From Todiramphus chloris collaris (Eukaryota > Chordata > Aves > Coraciiformes > Alcedinidae): a stretch of 64,000 nucleotides of DNA. The notes beneath the pieces are model-generated. The model had not been told where the DNA came from. It saw only the letters and a list, made by a program, of their open reading frames with translations, and did not search any database. Position 1 is the first letter of the stretch; each line of letters starts with the position of its first letter. The position numbers and the translations under genes are program-made. Below, one piece after another: positions 1 to 10,592 of the stretch. The stretch is taken from positions 901,145 to 965,144 of the forward strand of contig JANVCC010009895.1 in assembly GCA_025345505.1 (NCBI GenBank), written 5' to 3'.

Positions 1-22
1 GAACACTGTCCCCCTCACTTCA
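1..22 (-). repeat. Start of 3' LTR, gamma copy 1 (cut by window edge)
   Basis: These 22 bases match the outer end of the 5' LTR at 8178-8199, and on the minus strand begin TGAAGTGAGG. The polypurine tract lies directly next to them, as expected for the U3 boundary of a 3' LTR. The rest lies outside the window. Confidence 0.85.
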
Positions 23-25
23 ATT

Positions 26-35
26 CCCCCCTTTT
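26..35 (-). promoter_or_regulatory. Polypurine tract, gamma copy 1
   Basis: On the minus strand this is AAAAGGGGGG, three bases before the LTR. Polypurine tracts prime plus-strand DNA synthesis in retroviruses. The position exactly at the LTR edge supports the LTR call. Confidence 0.8.
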
Positions 36-43
36 CTTATAAC

Positions 44-1330
44 TTAGTAAATACTTTTACTAATAACTCCAGGTGAGGCGAGATCCTTCTGAAAATATTT
101 ACCAGATTCTATTCTCTGTCTTAATTGGTGTTTCTTCCACTGACTATAATCGTCTGATAAATTCGAAGCCCAACACATAAAGCATCTAAAAGACACGCAC
201 ATTAATATTCCCAACACTATCAACCCCACTATCATCATAAACAATTGTTTTAACCATGTCAAGTTTGGTAACCATGAAGTCAGTTTCCCCCACAACTCCT
301 GAAATCCCCATGAGGTATCATCTTGTGTTACCATGTGTAAGATATTTGTTTGATCCCAGATTTTATGCAGGTCCATCTCAATCCAACATTCCTGGTTCAC
401 ATAGGAACTGCAGGACCTATTAACAACTGTTAGCCTTCTTTGGCTAATATCATATCCAGGGCCATACGGTTTTGTAAGACTACATGGCTCAAGGAAGTTA
501 CCTCCTCCTGGAGTGTCAGGATAGCATCCATTGTATGATTCTCTATTTTGTATATCACTGCTGATATATTCACTATAGCTTTCTCCAATTCACGAACTCC
601 TAGGCTAGGAAGGAACCACCTAATGAAACTATGAAACCTTGAGGGCCGTTCAACCAAGGGATTCCAAGGAACGGAACGTATCTGTCTCCAAAGGGTCCAC
701 ACAAATCCGGGCAGGAGAGTATCATATACGGTCGTTTGAGGGTTAGGTACCCAGTGGTACAAGTACCTGTCCAATTTACAGGCAGGGCCTTTCTGGGAAA
801 GCCATCCCTGCATAGCCACCACCAATCATGTGGTAGCTTACAAAACTTATCGTTTAATAAGGCTGCACCAGCTCCTACAAGTGGTAGGTTATTATTCAAA
901 TCACACCCAGCACCTTGTTCCCAAGTGAAATTTTTTCCTGAAATCTTTCCTGGGTTTTCAAAATCCCAGCTACACCCCAGATTAGTAAGGTTAAATTCTC
1001 CTACAGGCATTCCTCCAGAATCAGTTTGCCTTCTCTCCACAAAATAGCTTTGGGTATTTCGAATCTAGGGCCAATAGGTTGCTTCTCCCCTTTCCCGTAT
1101 TTACACGTCCGGTTGTCTCCAAAACCCTTGACCCAATTGGAGATATCAGTCCAATTGACTGAGAACACACCATACAATGGAATAGCAAGATCATCTTCTG
1201 GTAACCGGGTGCAAACCCAACATGTGCTTAGATTTAAGGTCTGTGTCATTTTATGCATAATTTGCACAAAAGAATTTCGTTCCCACCCCAAGCAGACATT
1301 TCCAAAAAGTATAAAGATTACCGCCGCTTG
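44..1330 (-). pseudogene. env: Gamma-type envelope, broken (copy 1)
   Basis: Surface-unit sequence lies at about 600-1330 and transmembrane-unit sequence at about 44-825. The surface part is rich in Cys and N-glycosylation sequons. The transmembrane part shows a hydrophobic fusion-peptide-like stretch, a heptad-repeat helix, the gammaretrovirus-like peptide with LQNR near 470, and a membrane anchor near 190-260 followed by a short tail. Breaks: a small deletion and stop near 422-432 remove the CX6C region, and the 600-1291 and 430-825 pieces lie in different frames. It cannot give a complete Env. Copy 2 at 19319-21530 retains the bases deleted here but is broken elsewhere. Identification as retroviral env is firm; the exact SU/TM cleavage site is not clear. 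Confidence 0.85.
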
Positions 1331-1395
1331 AACAGTAACACTGTAGGACCAGCCCTTTCGATTGACGATTTTCCAGATTTAGGAGCCTTCTTAAC

Positions 1396-2260
1396 TCAGG
1401 AATGATGTATCCAGGCGTGCTGTTCCTTTATTATTACTGCTGTGTAGGTAGTTAGCAATACTTGAAAAGGTCCTTTCCACCTTGGTCCCAATGGATCTCC
1501 TGAAATAGTTTTAACATATATATAATCTCCTGGTTCTATATTGTGTACTGGACTATCGATTCCACGAGCTCTGGTCCCAGGAACCAATTTTTCTATTTGC
1601 TGCAGTTGTTTTTGTAAACCAATTATGTATTCAGTTAGTATCTCCTCTCCCACTTGTGTGGATGTTCCCATTTGGGTCATATAAGACCTTCCATAGAATA
1701 TCTCAAGAGGACTTAGCCCTTCTTTAGCCCTGGGTTTGGTCAAGATTCTTAACAAGGCTAGGGGCAGTGACTGTAGCCATGGAAGTCCGGTCTCTTACCC
1801 CAGTTTCACAATTTGTAGCTTGATTAGGTGGTTCATCTTCTCCACCTGACCACTTGCCTGAGGTCTATATGGAGTATGTAATTGTCAGTCTATTCCTAAG
1901 AGCTTGCTCATTTGTTGAACAACTTCTGAAATAAAATGTGAGCCTTTAACTGAAGGGATTGTGGCTGGGACCCCAAACCTCGGTACAATTTCCCGTACTA
2001 AAGCCTTTGTTACTTCCCTGGCCGTATTAGTCCAGCAAGGGAATGCCTCTGGCCATCCTGAAAAGGTATCTGTTAAAACTAATAAATATCGGAACCCCCC
2101 TTTTCTTGTGAGTTCTGAAAAGTCAATTTGCCATTGTTGTCCTGGGTAATTTCCTTTCCCTATCTGTCCTAATGGAGCTTTTGAGACTGTACGAGGATTA
2201 TTTTGTAAACAGACTTCACACTGTTGTGTTACCTGCGTCATTGTAGTATATAAATTTTGA
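1396..2260 (-). pseudogene. pol: Gamma-type integrase, broken (copy 1)
   Basis: The piece at 1885-2241 has the end of the zinc-binding region (CEVC), the first catalytic Asp in WQIDFSEL, and a typical [10 protein letters not shown] core. The second catalytic Asp, normally in SDxGxxF, is replaced: the sequence reads SVKGSHF, so the site is dead. The stretch between 1755 and 1885 is out of frame. The piece at 1396-1755 is the C-terminal DNA-binding region with GLSPLEI and a PRWKGPFQVLLT-like motif close to murine and avian gammaretroviral integrases. It directly precedes env, as in a gammaretrovirus. Copy 2 has lost the middle of this gene through a separate internal deletion. Confidence 0.88.
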
Positions 2261-2276
2261 GCAACTATACGTTGAT

Positions 2277-3340
2277 TCAGACACTTATGTAATGCCTCCG
2301 CCCCCTGCAGTGTATTTTCCTATGCTCTGCCATCACCATAGCCCATAACAGCGTCAGTGGTACTATTGTTTTACCTTGTGAAGTCTTTACACATTTACCC
2401 TTTTCCATGTTCCCACCTAGATCCACAATTAACTTCTGACCTTCCTTTGAATACCTTGTCTCACAATCAATTTGTATTTTACCGTCTGGGATCAAGAATT
2501 GCACCTCTGCTTTACCAGCCCCGGCCACTCTTTTTGCCTCGCGGTCTGCCATTGAGTTGCCCAGATCTTGTGCAGTTGTTCCTTTCTGGTGAGCTTTACA
2601 GTGCATAATGGCCACCTTCTCTGGTAACTGAACTGCTTCCAGGAGTTTAAGAATTTCTTTAGCATGCTTTATATCCTTTCCCTGGGTAGACAAAAGTCCC
2701 CTCTCCTTCCAGATTGCTCCATGGGCATGTACTACCCCAAATGCATATTTAGAGTCCGTCCAAATATTAATCCTTTTTCCTTTTGCCAAGCCCAGTGCTT
2801 GAGCTAAGGCTGTTATTTCTGCCTTTTGTGCTGAGGTGTCTGGAGCTAAAGCTCTGGATTCTGTTACCTGATCTGAAGTGGTTACCGCATATCCTGCTTT
2901 GTGGGTGCCTTGTCGAACAAAGCTGGTACCATCAGTGTACCAGGAGTCTTCAGCATCTTCCAGCGGCTCCTCTTTCAAGTCCGGTCGGCTGGAATATCCC
3001 ACTTCAATGGTCTCCAGGCAATTATGTATCACTGGATCCCCAGGGGTCCTGCTGAGAAAAGATGTTGGTTTGACAATGTTAGTAACCACTATCTCCACAT
3101 CATCCTGCTCCACCAGAATGGCCTGATACCTAAGGAACCTCTGCGGTGACAACCAGTGTCCTCCCTTCGCCTCCAATGTAGATACACTGTAGATACAGTG
3201 TGGGAGACCAATACTGAAAACCTCTGTCCCCGTGTGAACTTTTGTGCTTCCTGGATGTTAAGCACTACTGCATCTACTGCTCTTAAACAACTAGGCCATC
3301 CTTTACTAACTTCATCAAGTTGTTTAGAGAAATAGGCCAC
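2277..3340 (-). pseudogene. pol: Gamma-type RNase H and RT connection (copy 1)
   Basis: A 299-codon open stretch (2277-3176) covers the connection domain and RNase H. The RNase H acidic residues are visible: Asp in WYTDGTSF, Glu in KAEITALAQAL, Asp in WTDSKYAF and Asp in MADREAK. The tail at 2277-2450 runs into the zinc-binding region of integrase. A 20-odd-base direct duplication near 3175-3200 (GTAGATACA twice) shifts the frame into the 3089-3340 piece, which carries the RT thumb/connection motif YFSKQLDEV. In copy 2 the duplication is absent and the frame is open (22006-22920). Confidence 0.9.
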
Positions 3341-3375
3341 TGCCCTTCAGTACAGTCCCAGATTTTGGGACAGAA

Positions 3376-4080
3376 TTCCCAAGGCTATTCCCTGTATTCA
3401 TAAGAGAATAACTGGAAGGGTTTGGTGGTGTTTGGTTCCTTTTTCAACTGATGAAATGCTTGCTCAGCCTCCTCATCCCAAATGAGGCTCTTTGAATTTG
3501 TTTTTAAAAGTTCATAAAGTGGTTTTACCAAAAGTCAATAGTTGTATATCCACAAATGGCACCACCCTGTAGGAAGTTCTTTAGCGGTGTGTGGTCTGGG
3601 GGTCTGGCAAATGTCTTCCTTTCTTGCAGTCCCTAAGGTTCTTTGTCCAGCGGTGATCTCATATCCAAGGTAGGTTACTTGCTGCTGAGCCATCTGGGCT
3701 TTCTGGGGAGAGACTCGATAACCATTTAGTCCAAGAAAATTCATCAAACTGACTGTCCATCCCATATACATGTCCCTTGTTTCAGTGGCCACTAATAAGT
3801 AGTCCACATATTGCAATACCACCCCTATTCCAGGTGGATGTTTCCATTGTTCCAGGTCTTTGGCTAGTTGGTTCACAAAAAGAGTGGGGCTGTTCTGAAA
3901 TCCCTATGGCAATACTGTCCAAGTGAGTTGTATTCTTCCAGAATCTGGGTTTTCCCACTCAAAGGCAAACAAGAGCTGGCCCTCCAAACTCAGGGGCAAG
4001 CAAAAGAAGGAATCCATCAGATCCCATATGGTAAACCAAGCCATTTCAGATATTTAGTCTTCTAATTTTAGAGGGTACTG
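3376..4080 (-). pseudogene. pol: Gamma-type reverse transcriptase core (copy 1)
   Basis: The 3535-3876 piece holds the palm with the active-site box, but it reads YVDY instead of YVDD, so the second catalytic Asp is lost (codon TAC at 3799-3801 region). Downstream motifs VSPQKAQ and LGYEITAGQRTL are those of gammaretroviral RT. Part of the fingers region seen in copy 2 at about 23750-23930 is deleted here near 4050-4070. Stops and frameshifts occur around 3535 and 3880-3910. Confidence 0.85.
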
Positions 4081-4527
4081 GCTGGGTCCCTCGTTTGAGT
4101 TTCACCACTACTGGGGAGGCAGTCTTTGCCCTCCCGGTTATTTCTGATGCCCATACTCCAGGAAATACTTGGTCTTTTATTTCCTCAGGTACCCCAGCTT
4201 TGATGGGGGTGCTAATGAGAGCCAAGCTTAGGATTTTAATTAATTGTTCATTCCCTATTATAAATTCTAGCTTTTCTTTCTCAAATTTTATCTCTGCTCC
4301 CAAGTGTTCCAATAAATCTCGCCCTAATAATGGCTTGGGTGAGTTTGGCATATACAAAAATCTATGTATCCGAAACTGCTTGTGTAATTTGAATTTGAGG
4401 GGTTTTAAGAAGGTTTTTTTAAGAAGGTTTTTAGGCCTTTTTACTTTGGCCAGTGGCTTCCTTTACTGCTACAAAGTCATCATCTATTGGTGTCAAGGCT
4501 TGATTTAAAACTGAATATGTTGCTCCT
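4046..4527 (-). pseudogene. pro: Gamma-type protease (C-terminal part) and RT start (copy 1)
   Basis: The minus-strand piece 4046-4357 has the protease motif PLLGRDLL, then the RT N-terminus (VWASEITGRAKTASP, LKRGTQPV). The flap/active-site end continues to 4527, where it is cut by the solo LTR at 4528-4878. The DTG catalytic codons lie on the far side of that LTR (about 4879-4895), so the insertion splits the active-site loop. A short repeat (GAAGGTTTTTTTAA-like, 4405-4430) adds frame damage between the two parts. Confidence 0.8.
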
Positions 4528-4878
4528 TGTCGCTGTTTATGCCGGGAGCGGAGAGACGCAGCAACATATAAATTCAGCAAGAGCAGGCAAAAGAAGCAAC
4601 TTTATTAATTTACAACCCCATTTTTATACCCCAGCCCCATAGGGCGATTGGTCAGTAATCACCCATCTCCTAGGGTGATTGGTTAAAGTCCTACAGCACC
4701 TATTTCAAAATATTTTTACAATGTACCATACACAAAACTTATCGAAACACCATGTGTTAGTCTAGTTTACAAAACCGTCCTACTGTTTCTCATAACACGT
4801 GTGAGAAAGGCAGGGTTTTCACAGAATATTGTGAGAACCTAGGAAAATCCCTCTGCTAGCAGCTTTTCAGCATCCACA
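4528..4878 (-). mobile_element. Solo LTR, betaretrovirus-like family (351 bp)
   Basis: This is a full-length match, reversed, to the LTRs of beta copy 1 (56519-56869 and 63425-63775), with TG...CA ends. It is flanked by a perfect 6-bp target duplication GCTCCT at 4522-4527 and 4879-4884. The empty site is preserved in gamma copy 2 near 24131-24145. A solo LTR forms by recombination between the two LTRs of a full provirus. It carries the same TATA box, CCAAT boxes and AATAAA as the complete copy. Its insertion point is inside the protease active-site codons of gamma copy 1. Confidence 0.95.
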
Positions 4879-5290
4879 GCTCCTGTGTCAGTTAAAAATT
4901 CAATATCTCTTTGTTGTTCCCCTAGCCTTATTTTATCCATTGGATCCACTAGGGTAGATTCCCCAGGTCCCCGTCAATCTTCAAAATGAGCCTGCATCGC
5001 TCCTCTACGTCTCCGCCGGCTTCTCTCGGGACATTCATTTCTCCAATGCCCTTTTCTCTTACAGTGTGCACATTGATCTCTCTGTAATCTGGGGACAAAA
5101 TTTCTTCCTTTACCCCACTCTTTACCTCCATCCCCCATTCCATTCCTTCCCTTCCCTGTCTGGGTTTGTAATGCTGCTGCCGTTGCCATCGCAATAGCTT
5201 TTTCCAGACTCTTCCTTTCCCTTTCCTTTCAAACGTTTCAACACTTCCCTGTCCTTCTTACAGACCTTTTCCAAAGCCAAAACTAAAGGG
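4879..5290 (-). pseudogene. gag: Gamma-type gag end: nucleocapsid, plus protease start (copy 1)
   Basis: A minus-strand stretch at 4974-5189 contains one zinc knuckle of the CCHC type, CAHCKRKGHWRNEC, with basic residues on both sides, as in the single-knuckle nucleocapsid of gammaretroviruses. Upstream (5195-5290) is a lysine/glutamate-rich segment typical of the end of gammaretroviral capsid (KKDREVLKR). Downstream, at about 4879-4920, are the protease residues leading to DTGA, interrupted by the solo LTR. Two overlapping frames are open, showing a frameshift in the basic tail. Confidence 0.85.
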
Positions 5291-5614
5291 TCTTATCCTC
5301 TGCCACTCAGGATGATTTCTAACTCAGAAAAACATATCTGAATATATTACTTCATCCCATTTCTCATTTTCCTCCAAAATCACCCTCAGCTCCACCAAGG
5401 CATCACATTCCAAGGCACCTCCTGCCAGCCACTCCAGCCCCCCCCCACTCAATTCATACAGTAGCCATACATGGGTGCAATATCCCTCAGCCTTTCTATG
5501 GGTCAAGTTCCCTCCTGGCTGATCTCCCAGCTGCCTTTAATGTGTGAAAATGCACCCTAAGGGGGTTTTACCATGGATCTCCTGACTCTGTCCCCCACCC
5601 ATTGCAGTGTTTAC
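5291..5614 (-). pseudogene. gag: Gamma-type gag matrix piece (copy 1)
   Basis: The minus-strand sequence has KAEGYCTHVW, then WLAGGALE and VILEENEKWDEVIY, and upstream a TPLG-type matrix N-terminus is recognisable; the better preserved copy at 28166-28390 shows KTPLGFIFAHWRQLGG. Matrix is followed after only about 50 bases by the very end of capsid, so nearly all of capsid is missing. The same junction occurs in copy 2 apart from a later LTR insertion. The CR1 at 5615 cuts the upstream side. Confidence 0.7.
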
Positions 5615-6571
5615 ATAATCACAGAATCACAGAGTGTTAGGGGTTGAAAGGGACCTTGGAGATCTTCGAGTTCAAACCCCCTGCCTGGGCAGGATCATAT
5701 AATCTAACCTACAACCTAATCTACCCTAACACAGGTCACTCAGGAACGCATCCAGGCGAGTTTTGAAAATCTCCAGAGAAGGAGACTCCACAACCTCTCT
5801 GGGCAGCCTGTTCCAGTGCTCTGTGACCCTTACTGTAAAGAAGTTCCTCCTCATGTTAAGGTGGAACCTCTTGTGCTCCAGCCTATATCCATTCCTCCTA
5901 GTCCTATCACAAGGCATGAGTGAGAAGAGGCTGTCACTTTCCTCTTGACACTTAGCCCTCATATATTTATAAACATTTATCAAATCCCATCTCAGTCTTC
6001 TCTTTTCCAGAATAAAGAGCCCCAGGTGTCTCAGCCTCTCCTCATAAGGCATGTGCTCCAGTCCCTTAATCATCCTTGTAGCCCTCCGTTGGACTCTCTC
6101 AAGCAGATCCCTGTCTCTCTTGAACTGGGGAGCCCAGAAATGGACACAATACTCCAGGTGAGGTCTCACCAGTGCAGAGTAGAGGGGGAGGAGAACCTCC
6201 TTCGATCTGCTGGACATGCTCCTCTTGATACACCCCAGGATACCATTGGCCCTCTTGGCCACAAGGGCACATTGCTGCTCCATGGAGAACTTGTTGTCCA
6301 CCAGGACTCCCAAGTCTTTCTCCACAAGACTGCTCTCCAGCAGATCACCTCCCAGTCTGTACTGGTGTAATTTATTATTCTTACCTAGATGCAGGACTCT
6401 ACATTTATCCTTGTTAAACCTCATTTGGTTCTGCCCTGCCCAGTTCTCCAACCTGTCCAAGTCTCGCTGGATGGCTGCACAGCTTTCAGGTGTATCTGCC
6501 GATCCTCCCAGTTTTGTGTCATCATCAAACTTGCTGAGCAGACACTCTGTCCTATCATCAATGTCATTCAG
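5615..6571 (-). mobile_element. CR1 LINE, 5'-truncated (3' end of RT)
   Basis: A 244-codon minus-strand frame at 5726-6460 encodes the C-terminal RT/thumb region of CR1 ([35 protein letters not shown]). It ends in the CR1 3' untranslated region and a short tail of the 8-base repeat at 5615-5640 (reads TTCTGTGA on the minus strand). The 5' truncation at about 6571 is typical of LINE insertion. It is very like the 3' half of the CR1 at 52083-54768, so both belong to one subfamily. The insertion is absent from gamma copy 2. Confidence 0.93.
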
Positions 6572-7591
6572 CTCTTACAATAACAATAGCTAACAAGACA
6601 CAACCAAATTATCCCAATCACAACATACAACAACAAAAAGTCCTTATACCAAATCACCTGAAACTAGCTCTGAATTTGCATCTGTACAGTTCCAGGGCCA
6701 GTCTTAAAAGTTCTCAGTTCTGTGCTAATTCAGAACTTGGTCAAAAATACCACAAACAAAACACACTGAAAACAATAAGACACAAAACAATAACCAGACA
6801 CTAAATTAATTCAACGGGGTCTTGTATCCCTATTTTGCTTTTCTTTTATCCAATTTATAACCCCAAATTTATCAGAAATCAAACCCCCTTCCATTCCAGC
6901 TGATCCTCAGATAGCAGAGGGGCTGGGGGCGGCTGGGCTTGATTTCTGATACACAGCGGATAACAAGACACAATTCACTCAACCGGTTATTCTTGTTTGC
7001 TTTTGTTGTTTTTCTTCCCGGGAATCACTAACAGATTACAATCACTTCGTTCCTCTCCGGCCACAGCCCTCGTGGGACAGCGGAACCGTGGATCGGAACT
7101 CCGCACTCGCTTCGCAGCTGCGCTGTGTCTCAGACACACAGACCACTTACTTCAGAGCTAGCTCAACACACTCATACCATTTATAATTTTAACACATAAC
7201 ACATAGGTCGCCTCCCAGAACCTGTAATTGCTTCATTTGTCTCTGGCCGTGCTCCCCCACGGGACAACGGAACCACGGAATGGAACTCCGCACTCAACTT
7301 TTATTGAGCTCAAACCACACACGGTACCGTTACCAAAACCCAAGTCACCATTGACTTCCCAGTAGTGCACTATTACCAACCACCCAGGGGCGAGCTGCAA
7401 TGCTCTTTACCTCACGTAGGACGTCTGTCTATGACTTACAGGTATCCCCTCCTACCCAAACATACCTGGTCCACTGATGGTCCTTGTTTGCTCCTGCGGT
7501 GATCGGATGAGTGAGGGAGTTCTTCCGAGAATTCTTGGGGCGCGCCAAAGACATCCCAGCCCTCAGCCGGTCCCACAGCCGAGCAGAGAGG
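6572..7591 (-). other. Retroviral leader / 5' untranslated region, gamma copy 1
   Basis: About 1 kb between the primer site and gag has no protein frame I can assign. It is shared with gamma copy 2 (28391-28609 and 29408-29777), which shows it belongs to the provirus. It contains two copies of a roughly 55-bp unit, at about 7055-7109 and 7241-7295, each with a GGGACA.CGGAACC core and ending GGAACTCCGCACTC. A packaging or translation signal would be expected in such a leader, but I cannot point to one. Confidence 0.65.
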
Positions 7592-7609
7592 GTCCCATCT
7601 GGGGTGCCA
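7592..7609 (-). promoter_or_regulatory. Primer binding site, gamma copy 1
   Basis: On the minus strand it reads TGGCACCCCAGATGGGAC, starting three bases after the LTR end. The TGG start and position fit a tRNA primer site. I cannot assign the tRNA with confidence: it is not the usual gammaretroviral proline or glycine site. Confidence 0.7.
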
Positions 7610-7612
7610 AAT

Positions 7613-8199
7613 TGACTTGTGGAAAACAAACTCTACAACCTATAAAAGGTTATAAAGCAGGTATGTTTATTACGGCGCTGGGTGCAAGGGGGATCGTTCC
7701 TTCTAACTTGCACACCCAAGTGTCCATCGAGCAGCTATTTATTACACCAAAGCATGCATATTTAACAGAGTTAGCTACATATTCATTATACGGGGTTGGA
7801 TTATTATAATCAGTTCTGGGAACTCATTATCATAGGCTTCCTCCCATTGGTGCTTGCGCAATGCCGTCCGGTGGTCGTGGGCCGGGGTCTTCGGGAGTCT
7901 TTGGGAGGAAGGCTCTCAGTCTTCCTCACAGTGTACTTTTCACCTTTTGTCTCAGGATGCAGATTTGCGATGAGTCAGAGATCACAAGACTGGTGGAAGG
8001 CTCTTTTTTATTCCTCCCTGTCTTGGAGTTAGCTTCCCTTATCTACAAGCCATGCAAGATGAGCTAAGGCCCATAAAGCTTGTCAAGTCTCAAGGCCTCA
8101 ACATCCTGTCTCCTGTTTATCTCAGGAGGCCCCAGGATAACAATGGCTACTCAACATGCTTCGTTATCTTTCAAGCAGAACACTGTCCCCCTCACTTCA
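7613..8199 (-). repeat. 5' LTR of gamma copy 1 (587 bp)
   Basis: Minus-strand TG...CA ends. The outer end matches the 22 bases at the window start, and the inner end abuts the primer site. AATAAA signals on the minus strand lie at about 7666-7671 and 7737-7742, with a CCAAT-containing stretch near 7850 and an AT-rich TATA-like stretch near 7795-7810 upstream. A related 585-bp solo LTR sits at 20714-21298. Confidence 0.88.
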
Positions 8200-8513
8200 A
8201 CACAGAGAGAAGAAAACAGTACTAATGATACTAATGAAATAGCATATAAAGCAAGTGACAGAAACCACAAGGCTTTACCAGTACCCAAGGCCACTTTCCC
8301 TGCTCTGCATACACATTGAACCACAAGCTGAAAACAGGCCCTCCCCACTCTGACCAGTCCTCCCCTTATATAGTAGGCATGATGTTGGTATGGTATTGAA
8401 TATCACATTGTCTGGTTTGGTTGTTTATCCTGGCTGTGGCCCCTCCTAGCTGCTTGGGTTGTCAGCTGCTTGTGAAAATTAACCCTATCTTAGACAAACC
8501 CAGGACAGTCTGG
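8200..8513 (-). mobile_element. ERVL-type LTR fragment, split by gamma copy 1
   Basis: This matches, with many differences, the U3-side part of the LTR at 49944-50436 (shared CCCTCCCCTTATATAG...GGCATGATGT core and the AGGACA end). Its other part is missing because gamma copy 1 begins at 8199; it should lie left of the window. The TATA-containing sequence is visible near 8365. Confidence 0.8.
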
Positions 8514-10592
8514 AAAGGCTGACTGGGGAAATTTACACTGGAAACCAACTAGAAAGTTGAAATGCAAACAAAAGTATAACTCAGAACGTAGCTCTTACCT
8601 AGTTCACAGGGTGAGACAGCTGTTGCTGGGTGCTGTATCCCAGTGCTGCAGAAGGATCTCAAGATGTCATAGGAGTTTCATGTGTTTATAATGAATCCCT
8701 ATAAAGGTAGGCAGCTTTCCAGATGTGTGTAAAGAGTAAAAAAATGGCCCTGTTGATATCTATTGGACCACAGTTTAATCTTCCAAGTACTGTACCTAAA
8801 TTGCTTTTGGTAGAACTGCAGGAAATAAACATTAGGGACAGCAGGATTTCACAAATTATGTTGGCTTTGCAGCAGATGGCTCTTATTTTAAAAGAACAAT
8901 TATTAAAATGCATTAATTTTGTGGAATATGACAAGATTGATGAAAAACATGTTATTTATCAGAACTTCATGTTTCTAAAGCATTTTGTGTTTATTGTCAG
9001 ACTCTGATGTGAGTGGTGGAATTATAGGACATCACAGAATCACAGAATGTTAGGGGTTGGAAAGGACCTCCAAAGATCATTAAGTCCAACCCCCCTGCCA
9101 GAGCAGGACAAAACTAAAACAGATCACGAATTCTGGGGAGTAGTTTTATAATGTTATATATTTCTCAATAATGGGTGTTTTCTGACCATATTAAGTCAAA
9201 AGTATTATGTTAATGGAATAAAAGGAAAGGATAATGATTAATCTCTCATGTTTTGATTTTCATAAACATTAAATGGACTCAGTGTGGGCAGGAGATTTTG
9301 TAAGATCTGAGGAATACTGAAACTGAGTTTTCATTTCCTGTTTTTGCAAAATTGTTTCCAGTGCCTGCATTCTTCAGAATTTTTTTCTCAATGGGATCCA
9401 AATGCTGCATACTGACTTGTAAAAATCTTTAAGTCTTCTTTTTTTCTGCCAGGTTTTGTAATACTTTCTATGCACAGAAATACACTATTGGTGAAATTAC
9501 TTTTAAATCAGTGGAATTACTCTGGGATTAGTTGAAATGACACTGAAGTCTGGAATTAACTGTTCTAGATTCTGACTGTTGTAAACTCACTCGGCACCAC
9601 TGATTTCAAAACATGAGAAATAAGGCCTCTATAAAATCATTTAAGTGTTGAAAACAGGTGTTAAAAACAAGCAAGAAGAAATTACAGAGATGATGGAACA
9701 ACCTAGTCTGATTAGTAGAATTAAAAGAAAATCCAGCTATTTTGAACACTTACTCTTCTGCTATTTACTTATAACAACAAAAAAATATTGCCTATTTATT
9801 ACAGGGGAACTCCACTACAAAATGAAAGAAATATGACACTACAAAATGAAAGAAATATGATCATACTAGCTTAATTTTTTTTTTTTTTTTAGTTTTAATA
9901 TTGATTTAACTGAACAGAGCCAATATCCTGCTGTGTTTTTCTATGAGAAGTTCAGAGTCTGAACTTTGTTTAGTCATTTTGTTTATTTTCAGATAAAGCC
10001 CAGCCATGTGGGCAGAGCTGGGGCTAGTTCTGCCTTTCTGTCTCCTCCTTGGAGGAGGGACAGAGATCCAGAACTGCAACGACCCCTCAGAGTGGCGTAT
10101 CAGGGAGGAGAACCCAATGCCCAATGCTGAACTCTAGGGGCTGAGTAATGGTGATAGCTCTTCTCCAAGCTAGCTGATACTTGTGCCTGCTGCTGGCTTC
10201 CAGAAAAAGAGTAAATATCTTTCCCACTTGTTGTTAAAACATGACTAGTCAATTTTTTAATGCCATCTGAGGATAATATATGCACCCAACTACAGATGCA
10301 CTCAATGAACTCCAGCTCCTTCAAATGCTGCAATCCCAGCTGGCATGTGTGACCTGGTGACCAGGTTAATTCACAGCATGAGTGTTCTGTGCCAGTGACC
10401 GAGATTCTTCAGCTCTTGGCTTAGTCCAGACTGACAGATCACCTTCTCCAGATTGTATTTACAATGTAAAAGTATGATCAACTTGATGTTAATGAAACAC
10501 AAAACACATGAAAAGCCAACAAAAACAGTTCCTGAAGAGCTATGCTTCAGATAGCAACAGATGAATAATGCAGCAAAGATGCTGAAGCTAAG
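8514..10592. other. Non-coding stretch, no gene seen
   Basis: AT-rich, no convincing protein frame on either strand. It holds a short CR1 tail (9030-9115), a perfect 24-bp tandem duplication at 9813-9836 / 9837-9860, and a T-run at about 9878-9892. Probably host intergenic or intronic DNA. Confidence 0.6.
9030..9115 (-). mobile_element. CR1 3'-end scrap
   Basis: Contains the standard CR1 3' end reversed: the CACAGAATCACAGAATG repeat tail, then GGTTGGAAAGGACCT and AGTCCAACCCCCCTGCC. Only about 85 bp remain. Confidence 0.85.

Larger units (their letters stand above)
1..8199 (-). mobile_element. Gammaretrovirus-like provirus, copy 1
   Basis: Read on the minus strand, the order is 5' LTR (7613-8199), primer site, leader, gag pieces, protease, RT, RNase H, integrase, env, polypurine tract and the first 22 bases of the 3' LTR, which runs off the left edge of the window. 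The pol motifs are gammaretroviral (Class I ERV): RNase H with an MLV-like core, an integrase tail with the PRWKGPF-type motif, and a YVDD-type RT. All genes are broken by stops, frameshifts or deletions. Later insertions are a solo LTR at 4528-4878 and a CR1 at 5615-6571. A second copy (19319-29777) lacks both insertions. The 5' LTR abuts an older LTR fragment at 8200, so this provirus inserted into that LTR. Confidence 0.9.

Noticed and set aside
9813..9860. 24-bp tandem duplication as a target-site duplication
   Set aside because: The two units abut with no insertion between them; a simple local duplication.
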